A DNA stretch of 64,000 nt from the NCBI GenBank assembly GCA_039192165.1, contig JBCCXD010000005.1, forward strand, positions 256,436 through 320,435. The letters run 5' to 3'. The position numbers were made by a program, and so were the translations under genes. Numbering within the stretch: position 1 is the stretch's first letter; the number at the start of each line of letters is the position of its first letter. Origin of the DNA: Dinoroseobacter sp039192165. Lineage in GTDB: Bacteria; Pseudomonadota; Alphaproteobacteria; Rhodobacterales; Rhodobacteraceae. Positions 45,031 to 53,482 of the stretch are shown here, piece after piece. A model generated the notes under the pieces. That model was not told the DNA's origin. It saw only the letters and a program-made list of their open reading frames with translations, and searched no databases.

Positions 45031-46929
45031 TCAGGTCCTTTGAAGCTGGGCGCCACTACGACGGTCAAACAGGATCACGATGGATATGAATAAGACCCCG
45101 AGCGCTGCGGTGAGCCACCCCTGAAATAGCAGACACCCGCCCGCGACCATGGCCAATACCCGAAGTGCGGGACCAAGCGGGCGCGAAATACAACCGATGA
45201 CAGCAACTGCAACGGCCCCGATACCAGCAAAACTGGTAACGACGGCTGCCGTATTTTCGATGGCTGTGCCTTGCAGAGTTAGAGCTGGTGCAAAAACAAA
45301 CGCAAAGGGCAGGACAAAGCTGGTGATGGCGTATGCCGCTGCAGTCCATCCGACCTTGTTTATATCCGCTCCCGCAATGCCGCCTGCGACATAGGCCGCG
45401 AGCGCCACTGGCGGCGTTATGGTGGAGATGCACCCGTAGTAAAATACGAAAAAGTGCGCCGTCAGAACCGGGACACCAAGTTTGACCAACGCCGGCGCAA
45501 CGACGGTGGCAAGGATCAGATACGCCGCCGTCGTTGGCAGCCCCATTCCCAGAATGATCGACGTTACCATCGTGAAAAACAGCGCAAGCAAAAGCCAGCC
45601 ATTGGAGGCAGTCTCGATCAGCAATGCAATTTTTGATCCAAGACCTGTTATGCCCAGTGTGCCTGCGATGATACCTGCCGCTGCGCAGGCCGCCGAGATC
45701 GTGACCACCCCTTTTGCACCGTCGGAAATACCGCTTGCGATACGCTGGACGAAATCCGCATCGATTTTGCGACGCACCAAAACATCGCCGATCAGAAGTG
45801 CTCCCATAGCCCAAAGCGACGCCTTGAACGGCGTGTACCCCCAGAGCATCAGTGCGATCAGTGTTGTGAAGGCGGCAATGAACGGAAGCCCTTGCCAAAG
45901 AAGCTGGAACAAAGATCGCGGATCTCCAGTTCCATTTGTTGACGGGTCCAAGCCCGCTTTTACCGCCTGAAGATGCACAATGAAAAAAGCAGACGCAAAG
46001 AACAGAAGCGCCGGCAGGATCGCCACCGCCATAATCGTTGTATAGGGCACTCCAACAATCTCGGCCATTATGAATGCGGCCGCCCCCATCACCGGTGGCA
46101 TCAATTGCCCACCGGTGGAGGCGACTGCCTCAACGGCACCTGCCTGATGGGGCTTATATCCTTCGCGCTTCATTATCGGAATCGTAACGACACCTGTTAC
46201 GGCCACATTGCCTGCGGCGGAGCCGGAAACCATACCGATCAGGGTCGAAAACAAGACCGCGGACTTTGCCGAAGCGGCACGCAAACCTTGCGTGAGCCGC
46301 ATCGAAACCTCGAAAAAGAACTCTCCCGCTCCAAACCGGGACAGAAGCGCTCCGAAGATCGTAAAGACAATAATGTAAGTCGCAGCCACGCCGACAGGTA
46401 TGCCGTAGATCCCTGCCGTATCAGTCGTCAGAAAGATCACCATCCGTTCCAAGGAGTAGCCACGACCGTTCAGGACACCGGGCAAGTAAGGACTTACGAA
46501 TGCGTAGGAGAAAAAAGCCAACGCGATACCGGCAAGGATCAAACCGATGCCCCGCCTCGCGGCTTCAAAAACCACTATCAAAAGCACCAGACCCGCCCAA
46601 AAGTCGCCCGGCTGCGTGAGGCCCCCGCTAAAGGCAATGGCCTTCCAGCGGGTCAGCATCCACCACGATGCACCAAGGGTCGCTGCGATCAAAACGACGG
46701 AAATGACGACGTTGGTGCGTGTGCCTTCCAAGCGCTTGCCGAAGGGTTTCATCGCGAACAAAAGCGAAAACGCCATGGCTACGTGAACGATACGCATCGG
46801 GAGCGTCGAAATCGAAAAGACGCCGGACACAACAGCCAGATGAAAAACCCCAAGGGCGAATGCTGCGACGGTGAGAATGGAGCTCACCGTCAGATGGGTT
46901 CTCCAGCCGGATGCGCGCGCCCTGGTCAT
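45031..46929 (-). CDS. TRAP transporter fused permease (DctQM-type, TAXI system)
   Basis: Inner-membrane permease of 632 residues, with the small (4-helix) and large (12-helix) TRAP subunits fused in one chain, as is usual for TAXI-type systems. The large-subunit signature regions GSAAGNVAVTGVVTIPIMKREGYKPHQAGAVEAVASTGGQLMPPVMGAAAF-like are seen around residues 235-285 in separate conserved blocks, and ILGMGLPTTAAYLILATVVAPAL near 465. Sodium-driven uptake of organic acids is the known role of the family. It follows the TAXI binding protein by five bases. Confidence 0.92.
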   Translation of the reverse strand: MTRARASGWRTHLTVSSILTVAAFALGVFHLAVVSGVFSISTLPMRIVHVAMAFSLLFAMKPFGKRLEGTRTNVVISVVLIAATLGASWWMLTRWKAIAFSGGLTQPGDFWAGLVLLIVVFEAARRGIGLILAGIALAFFSYAFVSPYLPGVLNGRGYSLERMVIFLTTDTAGIYGIPVGVAATYIIVFTIFGALLSRFGAGEFFFEVSMRLTQGLRAASAKSAVLFSTLIGMVSGSAAGNVAVTGVVTIPIMKREGYKPHQAGAVEAVASTGGQLMPPVMGAAAFIMAEIVGVPYTTIMAVAILPALLFFASAFFIVHLQAVKAGLDPSTNGTGDPRSLFQLLWQGLPFIAAFTTLIALMLWGYTPFKASLWAMGALLIGDVLVRRKIDADFVQRIASGISDGAKGVVTISAACAAAGIIAGTLGITGLGSKIALLIETASNGWLLLALFFTMVTSIILGMGLPTTAAYLILATVVAPALVKLGVPVLTAHFFVFYYGCISTITPPVALAAYVAGGIAGADINKVGWTAAAYAITSFVLPFAFVFAPALTLQGTAIENTAAVVTSFAGIGAVAVAVIGCISRPLGPALRVLAMVAGGCLLFQGWLTAALGVLFISIVILFDRRSGAQLQRT

Positions 46930-46934
46930 TTGGC

Positions 46935-47852
46935 TTACTGCCCGAAGTAACGCGCAGCGCCCTCATGCAGGTCAATTGCGAGCGCCTTTGACATTTCAGG
47001 GTCGATCTGCCGGGCATTGGCATTCTCGGCCTTGAACTCCTCGAGATTGTCAAAGATGGACCGCGCGATCGCTTCAACGATATCGGCATCTGTATCAGAT
47101 GGAACGATCAGCATATTGTTCACACCCAGCACCTGACCATCCGACGGTGTGCCGTAAACGTCGGCCGGAACGGTCACCGCGCTGTAGGCTGCATTTTTGG
47201 ACAGTGCTTCGTCGAGCTTTCCATCCGAGAAACTGATAAACTTCAGGTCCGCACCAGCCGTTGCCTGCATTACCGCGCCCGCGGGATAGCCTGACAAGGC
47301 CAGCGAGGCATCAACATTGCCGTCGGTCAGCTGGCTAAACCCATCCGCATAGCTCAGAAAACTGGGTGTAAAGTCATCCATAGACATGCCATGCAGCGGC
47401 AGTAGGAAATTCAAAAACCCAAGCGTACCGCCCCCAGCAGGGCCGACTGCAACGCGTTTGCCTTTGAGATCTTCGAACGTCTCGATATCTGAGCCTTCAA
47501 GTGTGACCATATGCAGGATCGAGGGGTGCAGGGCCGCGACCGCTTTGATATCGATCGCGCCGGAGCTGTACGGCCCTTTGCCGGCAACCGCGAGTTTCGC
47601 AAGGTTGTTATTCGTGATCGCAATCTCGACTTCGCCGCTGTCTATCAGTCGCGGGTTCTGGACAGAGCCGCCGGTGACCACCGGTACCATCGAGATATCG
47701 CCACCGCCATGGGCGTTGACCAAGTTCGAGATGGACTGGCCCATTGGATAAAACGCGCCACCAAGGCTCGCCGTTCCAATACGCAATTCTTCTGCTCCGA
47801 CCGGCGCCACAGCGAACGCCGAAACCACTGCTGCACAAATGAGTTTTCTCAT
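46935..47852 (-). CDS. TAXI family TRAP transporter solute-binding protein
   Basis: Periplasmic binding protein of 305 residues with signal peptide MRKLICAAVVSAFAVAPVGA. The mature start EELRIGTASLGGAFYPMGQSISNLVN is the TAXI family mark, and GKRVAVGPAGGGTLGFLNFLL is the conserved mid-segment. It delivers its ligand to the fused permease downstream. A strong GGGAGGAG ribosome-binding site lies before the ATG. An inverted repeat at 47908-47947 sits 56 bases upstream. The ligand is unknown; the neighbouring FAH hydrolases suggest an organic acid. Confidence 0.92.
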   Translation of the reverse strand: MRKLICAAVVSAFAVAPVGAEELRIGTASLGGAFYPMGQSISNLVNAHGGGDISMVPVVTGGSVQNPRLIDSGEVEIAITNNNLAKLAVAGKGPYSSGAIDIKAVAALHPSILHMVTLEGSDIETFEDLKGKRVAVGPAGGGTLGFLNFLLPLHGMSMDDFTPSFLSYADGFSQLTDGNVDASLALSGYPAGAVMQATAGADLKFISFSDGKLDEALSKNAAYSAVTVPADVYGTPSDGQVLGVNNMLIVPSDTDADIVEAIARSIFDNLEEFKAENANARQIDPEMSKALAIDLHEGAARYFGQ

Positions 47853-47907
47853 AGTCTCCTCCCTTTCTTTTGAAAAAAGTATCGGTAAAAGCTACATAAT
47901 TCCATAA

Positions 47908-47947
47908 ATAATCGATTTTACGATCATCTGAAATTAAAATCGATTAT
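47908..47947. promoter_or_regulatory. 13-base perfect inverted repeat upstream of the TAXI-TRAP genes
   Basis: Arms ATAATCGATTTTA (47908-47920) and TAAAATCGATTAT (47935-47947) are exact inverted copies with a 14-base spacer. Each arm contains its own AATCGATT palindrome, the two centres being 28 bases apart, close to three helical turns minus a few bases. It lies in an A+T-rich 209-base gap in the promoter position of the transporter. It is a good operator candidate; the local GntR protein is one possible ligand. Confidence 0.5.
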
Positions 47948-48061
47948 ATCAAATGTGCTCTACCGAATGCCACATGATGATTTCTGGTCCGCACATTCTC
48001 ACCGTATCGCTGGGTGGAACTCAGGCTCAGCTCGCACCCGTGCACCGAAGAGCGTATAAAT

Positions 48062-48745
48062 TCAGACGACTTTGACCGACAGCGATCCTATGCCTTCAAT
48101 CGTAGCTTCCATTGCGTCGCCGCGTTCGACCGCGTTCACACCCGAAGGTGTGCCGGCCATAATGACATCCCCGGCCTGAAGCTCGAAATACTCCGACAAG
48201 AAAGAGATCATTTCAGGTACTTTCCAGATCATCTGGTTCAGATCGCCTTCCTGGCGGGTCTCCCCATTGACCACCAACGCGATACGCCCCTGGTCCGGGT
48301 GCCCGACCTCTGCAACCGGAATCAAGGGACCAACGGGCCCGGAGCGCTCAAAGGCTTTGCCGATCTCCCAAGGCCGGCCCATCTTTTTCATCTGACCCTG
48401 AAGGTCCCGACGGGTCATATCCAGCGACACACCATAGCCCCAAACATGAGTCAGCGCTTGATCAAGCGGAATGTTCGTCCCGCCGGACTTCAGTCCAACC
48501 AGGAGCTCGACTTCATGATGGACATCCGATGTATGCGGCGGATAGGGAAACTTTCCAGAAGCATCGAGATTATTGGGGTTCTTCTGGAAGAAAAACGGGG
48601 GCTCGCGATCGGGGTCATGACCCATTTCAACCGCATGCGCCGCGAAATTGCGACCGATGCAATAGACACGCCTTACCGGGAATCTCCCGCCATCGGCCGT
48701 CGGAATGGTGTGCACCTCAGGCGCAGGAATGACGAAATCAGACAT
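48062..48745 (-). CDS. Fumarylacetoacetate hydrolase family protein (fumarylpyruvate hydrolase-like)
   Basis: Cytosolic FAH-fold enzyme of 227 residues. RRVYCIGRNFAAHAVEMGHDPDREPPFFFQKNP closely resembles fumarylpyruvate hydrolases, and the metal site is in HHEVELLVGL (Glu-x-Glu) with Asp in GYGVSLDMTRRDLQ. GDVIMAGTPSGV is the family loop. Fumarylpyruvate is the ring-cleavage product of the gentisate route, but no gentisate dioxygenase or maleylpyruvate isomerase is seen here, so the substrate may be another acylpyruvate. ATG 48745 follows GGAGGAAA. A 26-base palindrome lies upstream. Confidence 0.85.
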   Translation of the reverse strand: MSDFVIPAPEVHTIPTADGGRFPVRRVYCIGRNFAAHAVEMGHDPDREPPFFFQKNPNNLDASGKFPYPPHTSDVHHEVELLVGLKSGGTNIPLDQALTHVWGYGVSLDMTRRDLQGQMKKMGRPWEIGKAFERSGPVGPLIPVAEVGHPDQGRIALVVNGETRQEGDLNQMIWKVPEMISFLSEYFELQAGDVIMAGTPSGVNAVERGDAMEATIEGIGSLSVKVV

Positions 48746-48897
48746 TGCTTTCCTCCATAGCAATAATCCGCAGCGTCTGATTCCACTGGACTGCCAATTC
48801 GACAGCTCCGGCCGCACCCCATGCAGCCAGACGCAGGCGGTACGGGACTCGACTGGCGTTGTAACCTCGATTTGTAGGAGCTCAGAAGCCCACGAAA

Positions 48898-48923
48898 CGC
48901 AACCATTTCATAAATTGGTTGCG
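48898..48923. promoter_or_regulatory. 26-base palindrome between gntR and FAH gene (operator candidate)
   Basis: CGCAACCA and TGGTTGCG flank a 10-base partly symmetric centre; 11 of 13 base pairs across the dyad are complementary. It begins 14 bases after the GntR-family gene and 153 bases before the FAH start. FadR-type GntR proteins bind short dyads of this kind, so autogenous or local regulation is plausible. Confidence 0.5.
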
Positions 48924-48936
48924 GTAGTCTCTATGC

Positions 48937-49626
48937 CTAGTCTTCGGAAGAAACGTTCTTGTGCAGGTTTCGCGCATTTACAGTTTCCAGATGGGCGATC
49001 ATTGCACGTGCCGCGAGCTCTCCATCCCCATCGACTATGGCGCTCACGATCGCATCGTGCTCGTAAAAGCTCGAATAGTCAGCTTTGGGCTTGGGAGTAT
49101 CACGCGGCTGGCCCCAGACAATTGATCGCCGAACTGAGTTAAGTGTCTCAAAAAAATACTGAAATAAGGGATTTCGCGTTGATCGAGCAATGGCGTGATG
49201 CAAATTATTGTCCCACGCTTCGTAGGTGCGCCAATCCTCGGCCTCCCGGCATCGCGCTGCGCAGAGCCTCATTTGCTCATGATCGGAAGACGATGCCTGA
49301 CTCGCCGCGAGGCGGCTGAGTTCTGGCTCAATTGTAAGCCGTACCGCCACAACCTGGGCCGGTTTTACAAGGTCTCGCAGGAAAAAGACGTCGTCGAGGT
49401 TTAGGATGGGACGCGGACCCACAAAGGTACCACGCCCAACATGGCGCCAGATCAACCCGCTTTTCTCTAAATCCGTCAGAGCGTTACGAAGGGAATGCCG
49501 CGACACCCCAAGCATGCTGCAAAGCTCCCGCTCCGGTGGCAACCGCTCACTGAGCCTAAAGCCTTGCTCAACAATCAGCTCACGAATTTTGCTGACTAGT
49601 TCTTTGGACTGCGTCACCGATTTCAC
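48937..49626 (-). CDS. GntR family transcriptional regulator (FadR/FCD subfamily)
   Basis: DNA-binding regulator of 229 residues: an N-terminal winged helix (SKIRELIVEQGFRLSERLPPERELCSMLGVSRHSLRNALTDLEKSGLI) and a C-terminal FCD ligand domain (RLTIEPELSRLAA, HHAIARSTRNPLF, EHDAIVSAIVDGDGELAARAMIAHLE) with His residues for a metal or acid ligand. The start is unsure: GTG 49626 is preferred because homology begins there; an ATG at 49767 would overlap the divergent promoter region. It sits between the two arms of the catabolic locus and probably controls both. Confidence 0.87.
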   Translation of the reverse strand: MKSVTQSKELVSKIRELIVEQGFRLSERLPPERELCSMLGVSRHSLRNALTDLEKSGLIWRHVGRGTFVGPRPILNLDDVFFLRDLVKPAQVVAVRLTIEPELSRLAASQASSSDHEQMRLCAARCREAEDWRTYEAWDNNLHHAIARSTRNPLFQYFFETLNSVRRSIVWGQPRDTPKPKADYSSFYEHDAIVSAIVDGDGELAARAMIAHLETVNARNLHKNVSSED

Positions 49627-49690
49627 CCAATTGCCAGATTGGTTCGTTGCGCGGCAGCTTAACTGCGCTCCTAATAAATGCACAGAAGAT

Positions 49691-49709
49691 GTTTTGTGGC
49701 ACACAGAAC
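49691..49709. promoter_or_regulatory. Hyphenated palindrome in the gntR/FAH2 divergent region
   Basis: GTTTTGTGGCACACAGAAC is symmetric at seven of nine positions around its central C. It lies in the 174-base interval between the GntR gene and the divergent FAH-family gene. It is a candidate operator; the sequence differs from the 48898 palindrome, so another regulator or no regulator may use it. Confidence 0.28.
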
Positions 49710-49800
49710 GCCGCGCTTTTGGGGATCCGGACTGAATCTGATCGGATAAGGGAAAAGCGATAGGCAAGCCACAGAGCCCGTTCTTTGGGAGGAGAATGGC

Positions 49801-50727
49801 ATGAAACTTGCGACCCTCGCCGTGGGAGGTAGTCCCGTGGCAGTGGCCTTGCTCGATAACGGGTCCGCACTGAATATCGGTGCAAGCGCTCGTGACGTTC
49901 CGGGACCAGTCGGCGCGGCTCTGCGCAGCGGCAGTCTCCAGACACTAATCGATGCCGGGCCCGAAGCGCTTGCAGAACTCAAGCAGATTTTAGCCGCATC
50001 AGAAGGCAGTGCGACCGCACAAACACTCGCGACTGACGATCATCCTTTTTTGGCTCCGCTCCATGCCCCCCGGAAGAACATCTTTTGTGTTGGGCGCAAC
50101 TACGCAGAGCACATAGCAGAAGGTGAACGTGCGCAGAAGGCGAAGATCGGGATCACCGATCATCCGGTATATTTTACAAAACCCTCAACGGCAGTTGTCG
50201 GGCACGAGGGCGATGTCCTGATCTTTCCATCGGTTTCAGAGAAAATCGACTACGAAGTCGAACTTGCGGTGGTGATAGGCAAGGCAGGGCGCGACATTTC
50301 TAAGGAGCGCGCCTTCGATCATATCTTCGGCTACACGATCCTGAACGACATTACAGCGCGCGATGTGCAGCGCAGGCATGGCGGGCAATACTTCAAGGGC
50401 AAGTCTCTCGACGGCTCCTGCCCGATCGGTCCCTGGATTGTTACCGCTGATGAAATAACCGATCCGCAGAATCTGTCGATCAGCCTTTCGGTCAATGGCG
50501 AGCTCCGTCAGGACGGCCGGACCCATGACATGATTTTTGACATCCCGACACTTATCGCTTCGCTGTCCGAAGGGCTCACGCTGGAACCTGGCGATATAAT
50601 CGCGACGGGTACGCCGTCCGGGGTCGGCTACGCGATGGATCCCCCGCAATACCTCAAGCCCGGCGATACGGTCGTCTGCGACATCACCGATATTGGGCAA
50701 CTTAGAAATACGGTGCGCGTTGCATGA
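49801..50727 (+). CDS. Fumarylacetoacetate hydrolase family protein (second copy type)
   Basis: FAH-family enzyme of 308 residues, with an N-terminal extension of about 90 residues lacking in the smaller paralogue at 48062. The catalytic core begins NIFCVGRNYAEHIAEGERAQK, has the metal site DYEVELAVVIG and NDITARDVQRRH, and GDIIATGTPSGVGYAMDPPQYL. Relatives include 2-hydroxyhepta-2,4-diene-1,7-dioate isomerases, ureidoglycolate lyases and 2-keto-3-deoxy sugar-acid dehydratases, so the reaction is left open. It starts the right arm; GGGAGGAG precedes the ATG. Confidence 0.88.
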   Translation: MKLATLAVGGSPVAVALLDNGSALNIGASARDVPGPVGAALRSGSLQTLIDAGPEALAELKQILAASEGSATAQTLATDDHPFLAPLHAPRKNIFCVGRNYAEHIAEGERAQKAKIGITDHPVYFTKPSTAVVGHEGDVLIFPSVSEKIDYEVELAVVIGKAGRDISKERAFDHIFGYTILNDITARDVQRRHGGQYFKGKSLDGSCPIGPWIVTADEITDPQNLSISLSVNGELRQDGRTHDMIFDIPTLIASLSEGLTLEPGDIIATGTPSGVGYAMDPPQYLKPGDTVVCDITDIGQLRNTVRVA

Positions 50728-50787
50728 CGCACCGAGGAGGCCGTTCAACTGATCGGCGAAAACTGGAATAACTTGGAGGAGACAAGA

Positions 50788-51816
50788 ATGATTACCAGAA
50801 GACTGTTCTCGGCGGCGCTCGTTGCGGCGCTTCCCCTTGCAAGTGCTTTGGGCACTGCATCATTGGCTCAAGACTTGCGCGACATAACATTCGTCCAGCC
50901 GAGCCCGTCTGCAATCAACTCTTTCCCGGTGTTTGTTGCAATCGGTGAGGGTTTCTTCGAGGAGGAAGGGCTAAACGTGACGGTCGAGGCCATCAACGGC
51001 TCCGGCGCAGTACTGCAGGCGCTCTCCGCCGGACAGGCACATTTCGGTCGTCCCGGCCCAGGTCCCCTGATTGCGGCACGCACACGTGGTGTGGACGCTG
51101 TGCATATCTACAACGTGGCCGCGCGCAGCAACTTCGGCATCGCTGTGCAAGAAGGTTCCGAATACCAAAACGTTGAAGAACTTCGCGGTAAGGTGGTTGG
51201 CACCGGTACTGCGGATGGCGCCGAAGTCGGGTTCGCGCGCAATGTGATGACCGGAGCCGGCATGAAAGACGGCGTCGACTATGAATTCCTGACCGTCGGG
51301 GACGGTGGCCCGGCAACAGCGGCTTTCCTTAACGGCGAGATTGACGCCTATTCCGCATCAACCGCGGACACCGCAATCCTGAACCAGCGCGGAATGAAAG
51401 TGCGGGACATCACACCAGCGGAGTTCGGACGCTTTTTCGGCAACGGGATCGCAACGATGGGCGACACAATCCGCGATGATCGCGAACTGGTCGAAGCCTG
51501 GAGCCGGGCTTTTGCGAAGGGCCATGCGTTTGCTCTAGATGATGCGAACCGCGATGCCGTTCTTGCGCACCTGGCTGCAGGCAACCCGCAGGAAGGCGAA
51601 GACAAGGAATTCCAATCCGCCCTTTTTGACGCAGTACGCTCCAAAACCATCCCGGCCGAAGGCGGCGAAGGGCTCGGCTGGTACCCGGCAGAAGTCTGGC
51701 AGGAGTGGCAGGACGCCCTTGTTGCCGGCGGAGAAGTCGACGCGGCACTGGACGACCTTGGCGCTGCATGGACCAATGAGTTCGCGAAAATCGGGCGCGA
51801 GGCGGTTGGCGGATGA
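50788..51816 (+). CDS. ABC transporter substrate-binding protein (NitT/TauT, NMT1-like)
   Basis: Periplasmic binding protein of 342 residues with signal peptide MITRRLFSAALVAALPLASALGTASLA. The mature part (DITFVQPSPSAINSFPVFVAIGEGFFEEEGLNV, then ALSAGQAHFGRPGP) fits the NMT1/THI5-like group that binds nitrate, taurine, pyrimidine precursors, phthalate and other acids. GGAGGAGACAAGA precedes ATG 50788. It overlaps the ATPase gene by four bases. The ligand is unknown. Confidence 0.9.
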   Translation: MITRRLFSAALVAALPLASALGTASLAQDLRDITFVQPSPSAINSFPVFVAIGEGFFEEEGLNVTVEAINGSGAVLQALSAGQAHFGRPGPGPLIAARTRGVDAVHIYNVAARSNFGIAVQEGSEYQNVEELRGKVVGTGTADGAEVGFARNVMTGAGMKDGVDYEFLTVGDGGPATAAFLNGEIDAYSASTADTAILNQRGMKVRDITPAEFGRFFGNGIATMGDTIRDDRELVEAWSRAFAKGHAFALDDANRDAVLAHLAAGNPQEGEDKEFQSALFDAVRSKTIPAEGGEGLGWYPAEVWQEWQDALVAGGEVDAALDDLGAAWTNEFAKIGREAVGG

Positions 51817-52622
51817 CCGTGGCCTTGGCACAAAACTACTCCGGCGCGCCTTTGGGCGCGCCGGTCTACGAGCTGACACATGTAAGTAAGACTTACGCGC
51901 GCAACAGCGTGGTTGCGCTTGAGGACGTCAGCCTGACCTTGCGAAAGGGCAGTTTTACATCCGTCATTGGATCGAGCGGGTGCGGAAAATCTACACTGCT
52001 GAAGATCATGGCGGGTCTTATCCCTCCCTCCAAAGGGCGGGTGATCCTGCAAGAGCAACCGGTAACCGGTCCGCGTCGGGACATCGGTATGATGTTCCAG
52101 CAGGCGACCTTGTTTCCTTGGAAGACTGCGGTTGAGAACATCGTGCTTCCGATCGAAATCCGCGACGGCAAGGCGGCTGCAAAAAAAGCGCTCGACAAAG
52201 CCTATGAGCTTTTGGAGATCGTTGGTCTGAAGGGATTTGAGAACGTTTACCCCAATGAGCTTTCGGGTGGAATGGCGCAGCGCGCCTCGATCTGCAGGAT
52301 GCTGATTACAGAACCGGCGGTTTTGCTTCTGGATGAGCCGTTCAGCGCGCTCGACGAGTTGTCGCGCGATATGATGAACATGGAGCTTCAACGGATTTGC
52401 CGCGAGCAAAACGCAACTGCGTTCCTTGTGACGCACTCGATCCAGGAAGCAGTTATCCTTTCTGATGAAATCGTGGTGATGAAACCACGCCCGGGACGGA
52501 TTGCAGAGATCGTTGATGTTGATCTGCCGCGGCCCCGGACACTCGATATGATGACGACACCGAAATTCGGTGAGATCGTCGATCATATTCGCGGCCAATT
52601 GGACAAGGGAGAGGACATGTGA
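51813..52622 (+). CDS. ABC transporter ATP-binding protein (NitT/TauT type)
   Basis: Cytoplasmic ATPase of 269 residues. Walker A GSSGCGKST at 53-61, Q-loop in MMFQQATLFPWKT, signature LSGGMAQRASICRML, Walker B AVLLLDEPFSALDELSRD and the switch His in LVTHSIQEAVILSDEIVVM are all intact. It overlaps both the binding-protein and permease genes by four bases, giving a three-part importer. Confidence 0.94.
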   Translation: MTVALAQNYSGAPLGAPVYELTHVSKTYARNSVVALEDVSLTLRKGSFTSVIGSSGCGKSTLLKIMAGLIPPSKGRVILQEQPVTGPRRDIGMMFQQATLFPWKTAVENIVLPIEIRDGKAAAKKALDKAYELLEIVGLKGFENVYPNELSGGMAQRASICRMLITEPAVLLLDEPFSALDELSRDMMNMELQRICREQNATAFLVTHSIQEAVILSDEIVVMKPRPGRIAEIVDVDLPRPRTLDMMTTPKFGEIVDHIRGQLDKGEDM

Positions 52623-53482
52623 CCGACGTTCCCAACAATGGTTCCTACACCGACAAAGTCGAAGATACGGTCTGGGTAGAAGAGGTCGCATTTATCGACT
52701 CAGTACCGCGGTCGATCGCGATGACATTTGTGTTTCTTGTCTTTATCGGCACCTGGCAGTTGGTTACGAGCCTGGGGCTCGTTTCGCCGATCATTCTGCC
52801 GACACCGTGGGAAACTTTAGAAGACATGATCTTTGTCGGTCAGAACCTTATCACCGGCGGCTATATGCTTGGGTCGCTCTGGATCACCATCAAGGAAGTG
52901 ATTTACGGGTTCGCGCTGGCGATCGCTATCGGGTTCTCGCTCGGAGTCCTCGTAGGCGAAACGGCATTCGGTGAGAAAGCGGTTATGCCGTATCTCGTGG
53001 CCATAGACACAATGCCGAAGGTCGCGTTCGCACCTCTTTTTGTGGCTTGGTTAGGATTTGGCATTGAATCGAAGGTGGCCCTCGCAGCCTTTATTGCCAC
53101 CTTTCCGATAGTTGTGGGTACTGCGGCGGGGCTCCACGCGGCCGATGAAAACGCCAGAATGCTTTTCAAAACGATGGGCGCAAGCCGCTGGCAAACCTTG
53201 ATTAAGATGAAGCTGCCGACCGGTTTGCCGCAGATTTTCACCGGTCTGAAGATCGGCGCGGTCGGCGTTATGGCCGGCGCGATCACAGGGGAATTTCTTG
53301 GCGGAGGCAAAGGTTTTGGAGAGCTTATTCGCGTTGCAGCTTCACAGCTGAACACCCCACGCGTCTTCTCACTCATCCTGTATCTGAGCTTGGTCGGACT
53401 GGCTCTCTACCTCATGGTCCAGTGGACCCAGCGCAAGCTGGTGTTCTGGCAGAAAGAAACTGTGGGGTCCTACGATGGCTGA
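52619..53482 (+). CDS. ABC transporter permease (NitT/TauT type)
   Basis: Inner-membrane permease of 287 residues with about six membrane segments and the EAA-type loop HAADENARMLFKTMGASRWQTLIKMKLPTGLPQIFTGLKIG near 175-215. The start is GTG at 52619, overlapping the ATPase stop as GTGA. It overlaps the Ldh-family gene by eight bases, tying the dehydrogenase to transport. Confidence 0.92.
   Translation: MTDVPNNGSYTDKVEDTVWVEEVAFIDSVPRSIAMTFVFLVFIGTWQLVTSLGLVSPIILPTPWETLEDMIFVGQNLITGGYMLGSLWITIKEVIYGFALAIAIGFSLGVLVGETAFGEKAVMPYLVAIDTMPKVAFAPLFVAWLGFGIESKVALAAFIATFPIVVGTAAGLHAADENARMLFKTMGASRWQTLIKMKLPTGLPQIFTGLKIGAVGVMAGAITGEFLGGGKGFGELIRVAASQLNTPRVFSLILYLSLVGLALYLMVQWTQRKLVFWQKETVGSYDG

Noticed and set aside
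45973..46950. Plus-strand frame of 325 codons antisense to the TRAP permease
   Set aside because: Highly basic, low-complexity product typical of a shadow frame; the minus-strand permease is certain.
48062..48745. Gentisate pathway assignment for the FAH protein
   Set aside because: Similarity to fumarylpyruvate hydrolase is good, but gentisate dioxygenase and maleylpyruvate isomerase are missing and the cupin at 44443 is too small to be the dioxygenase.
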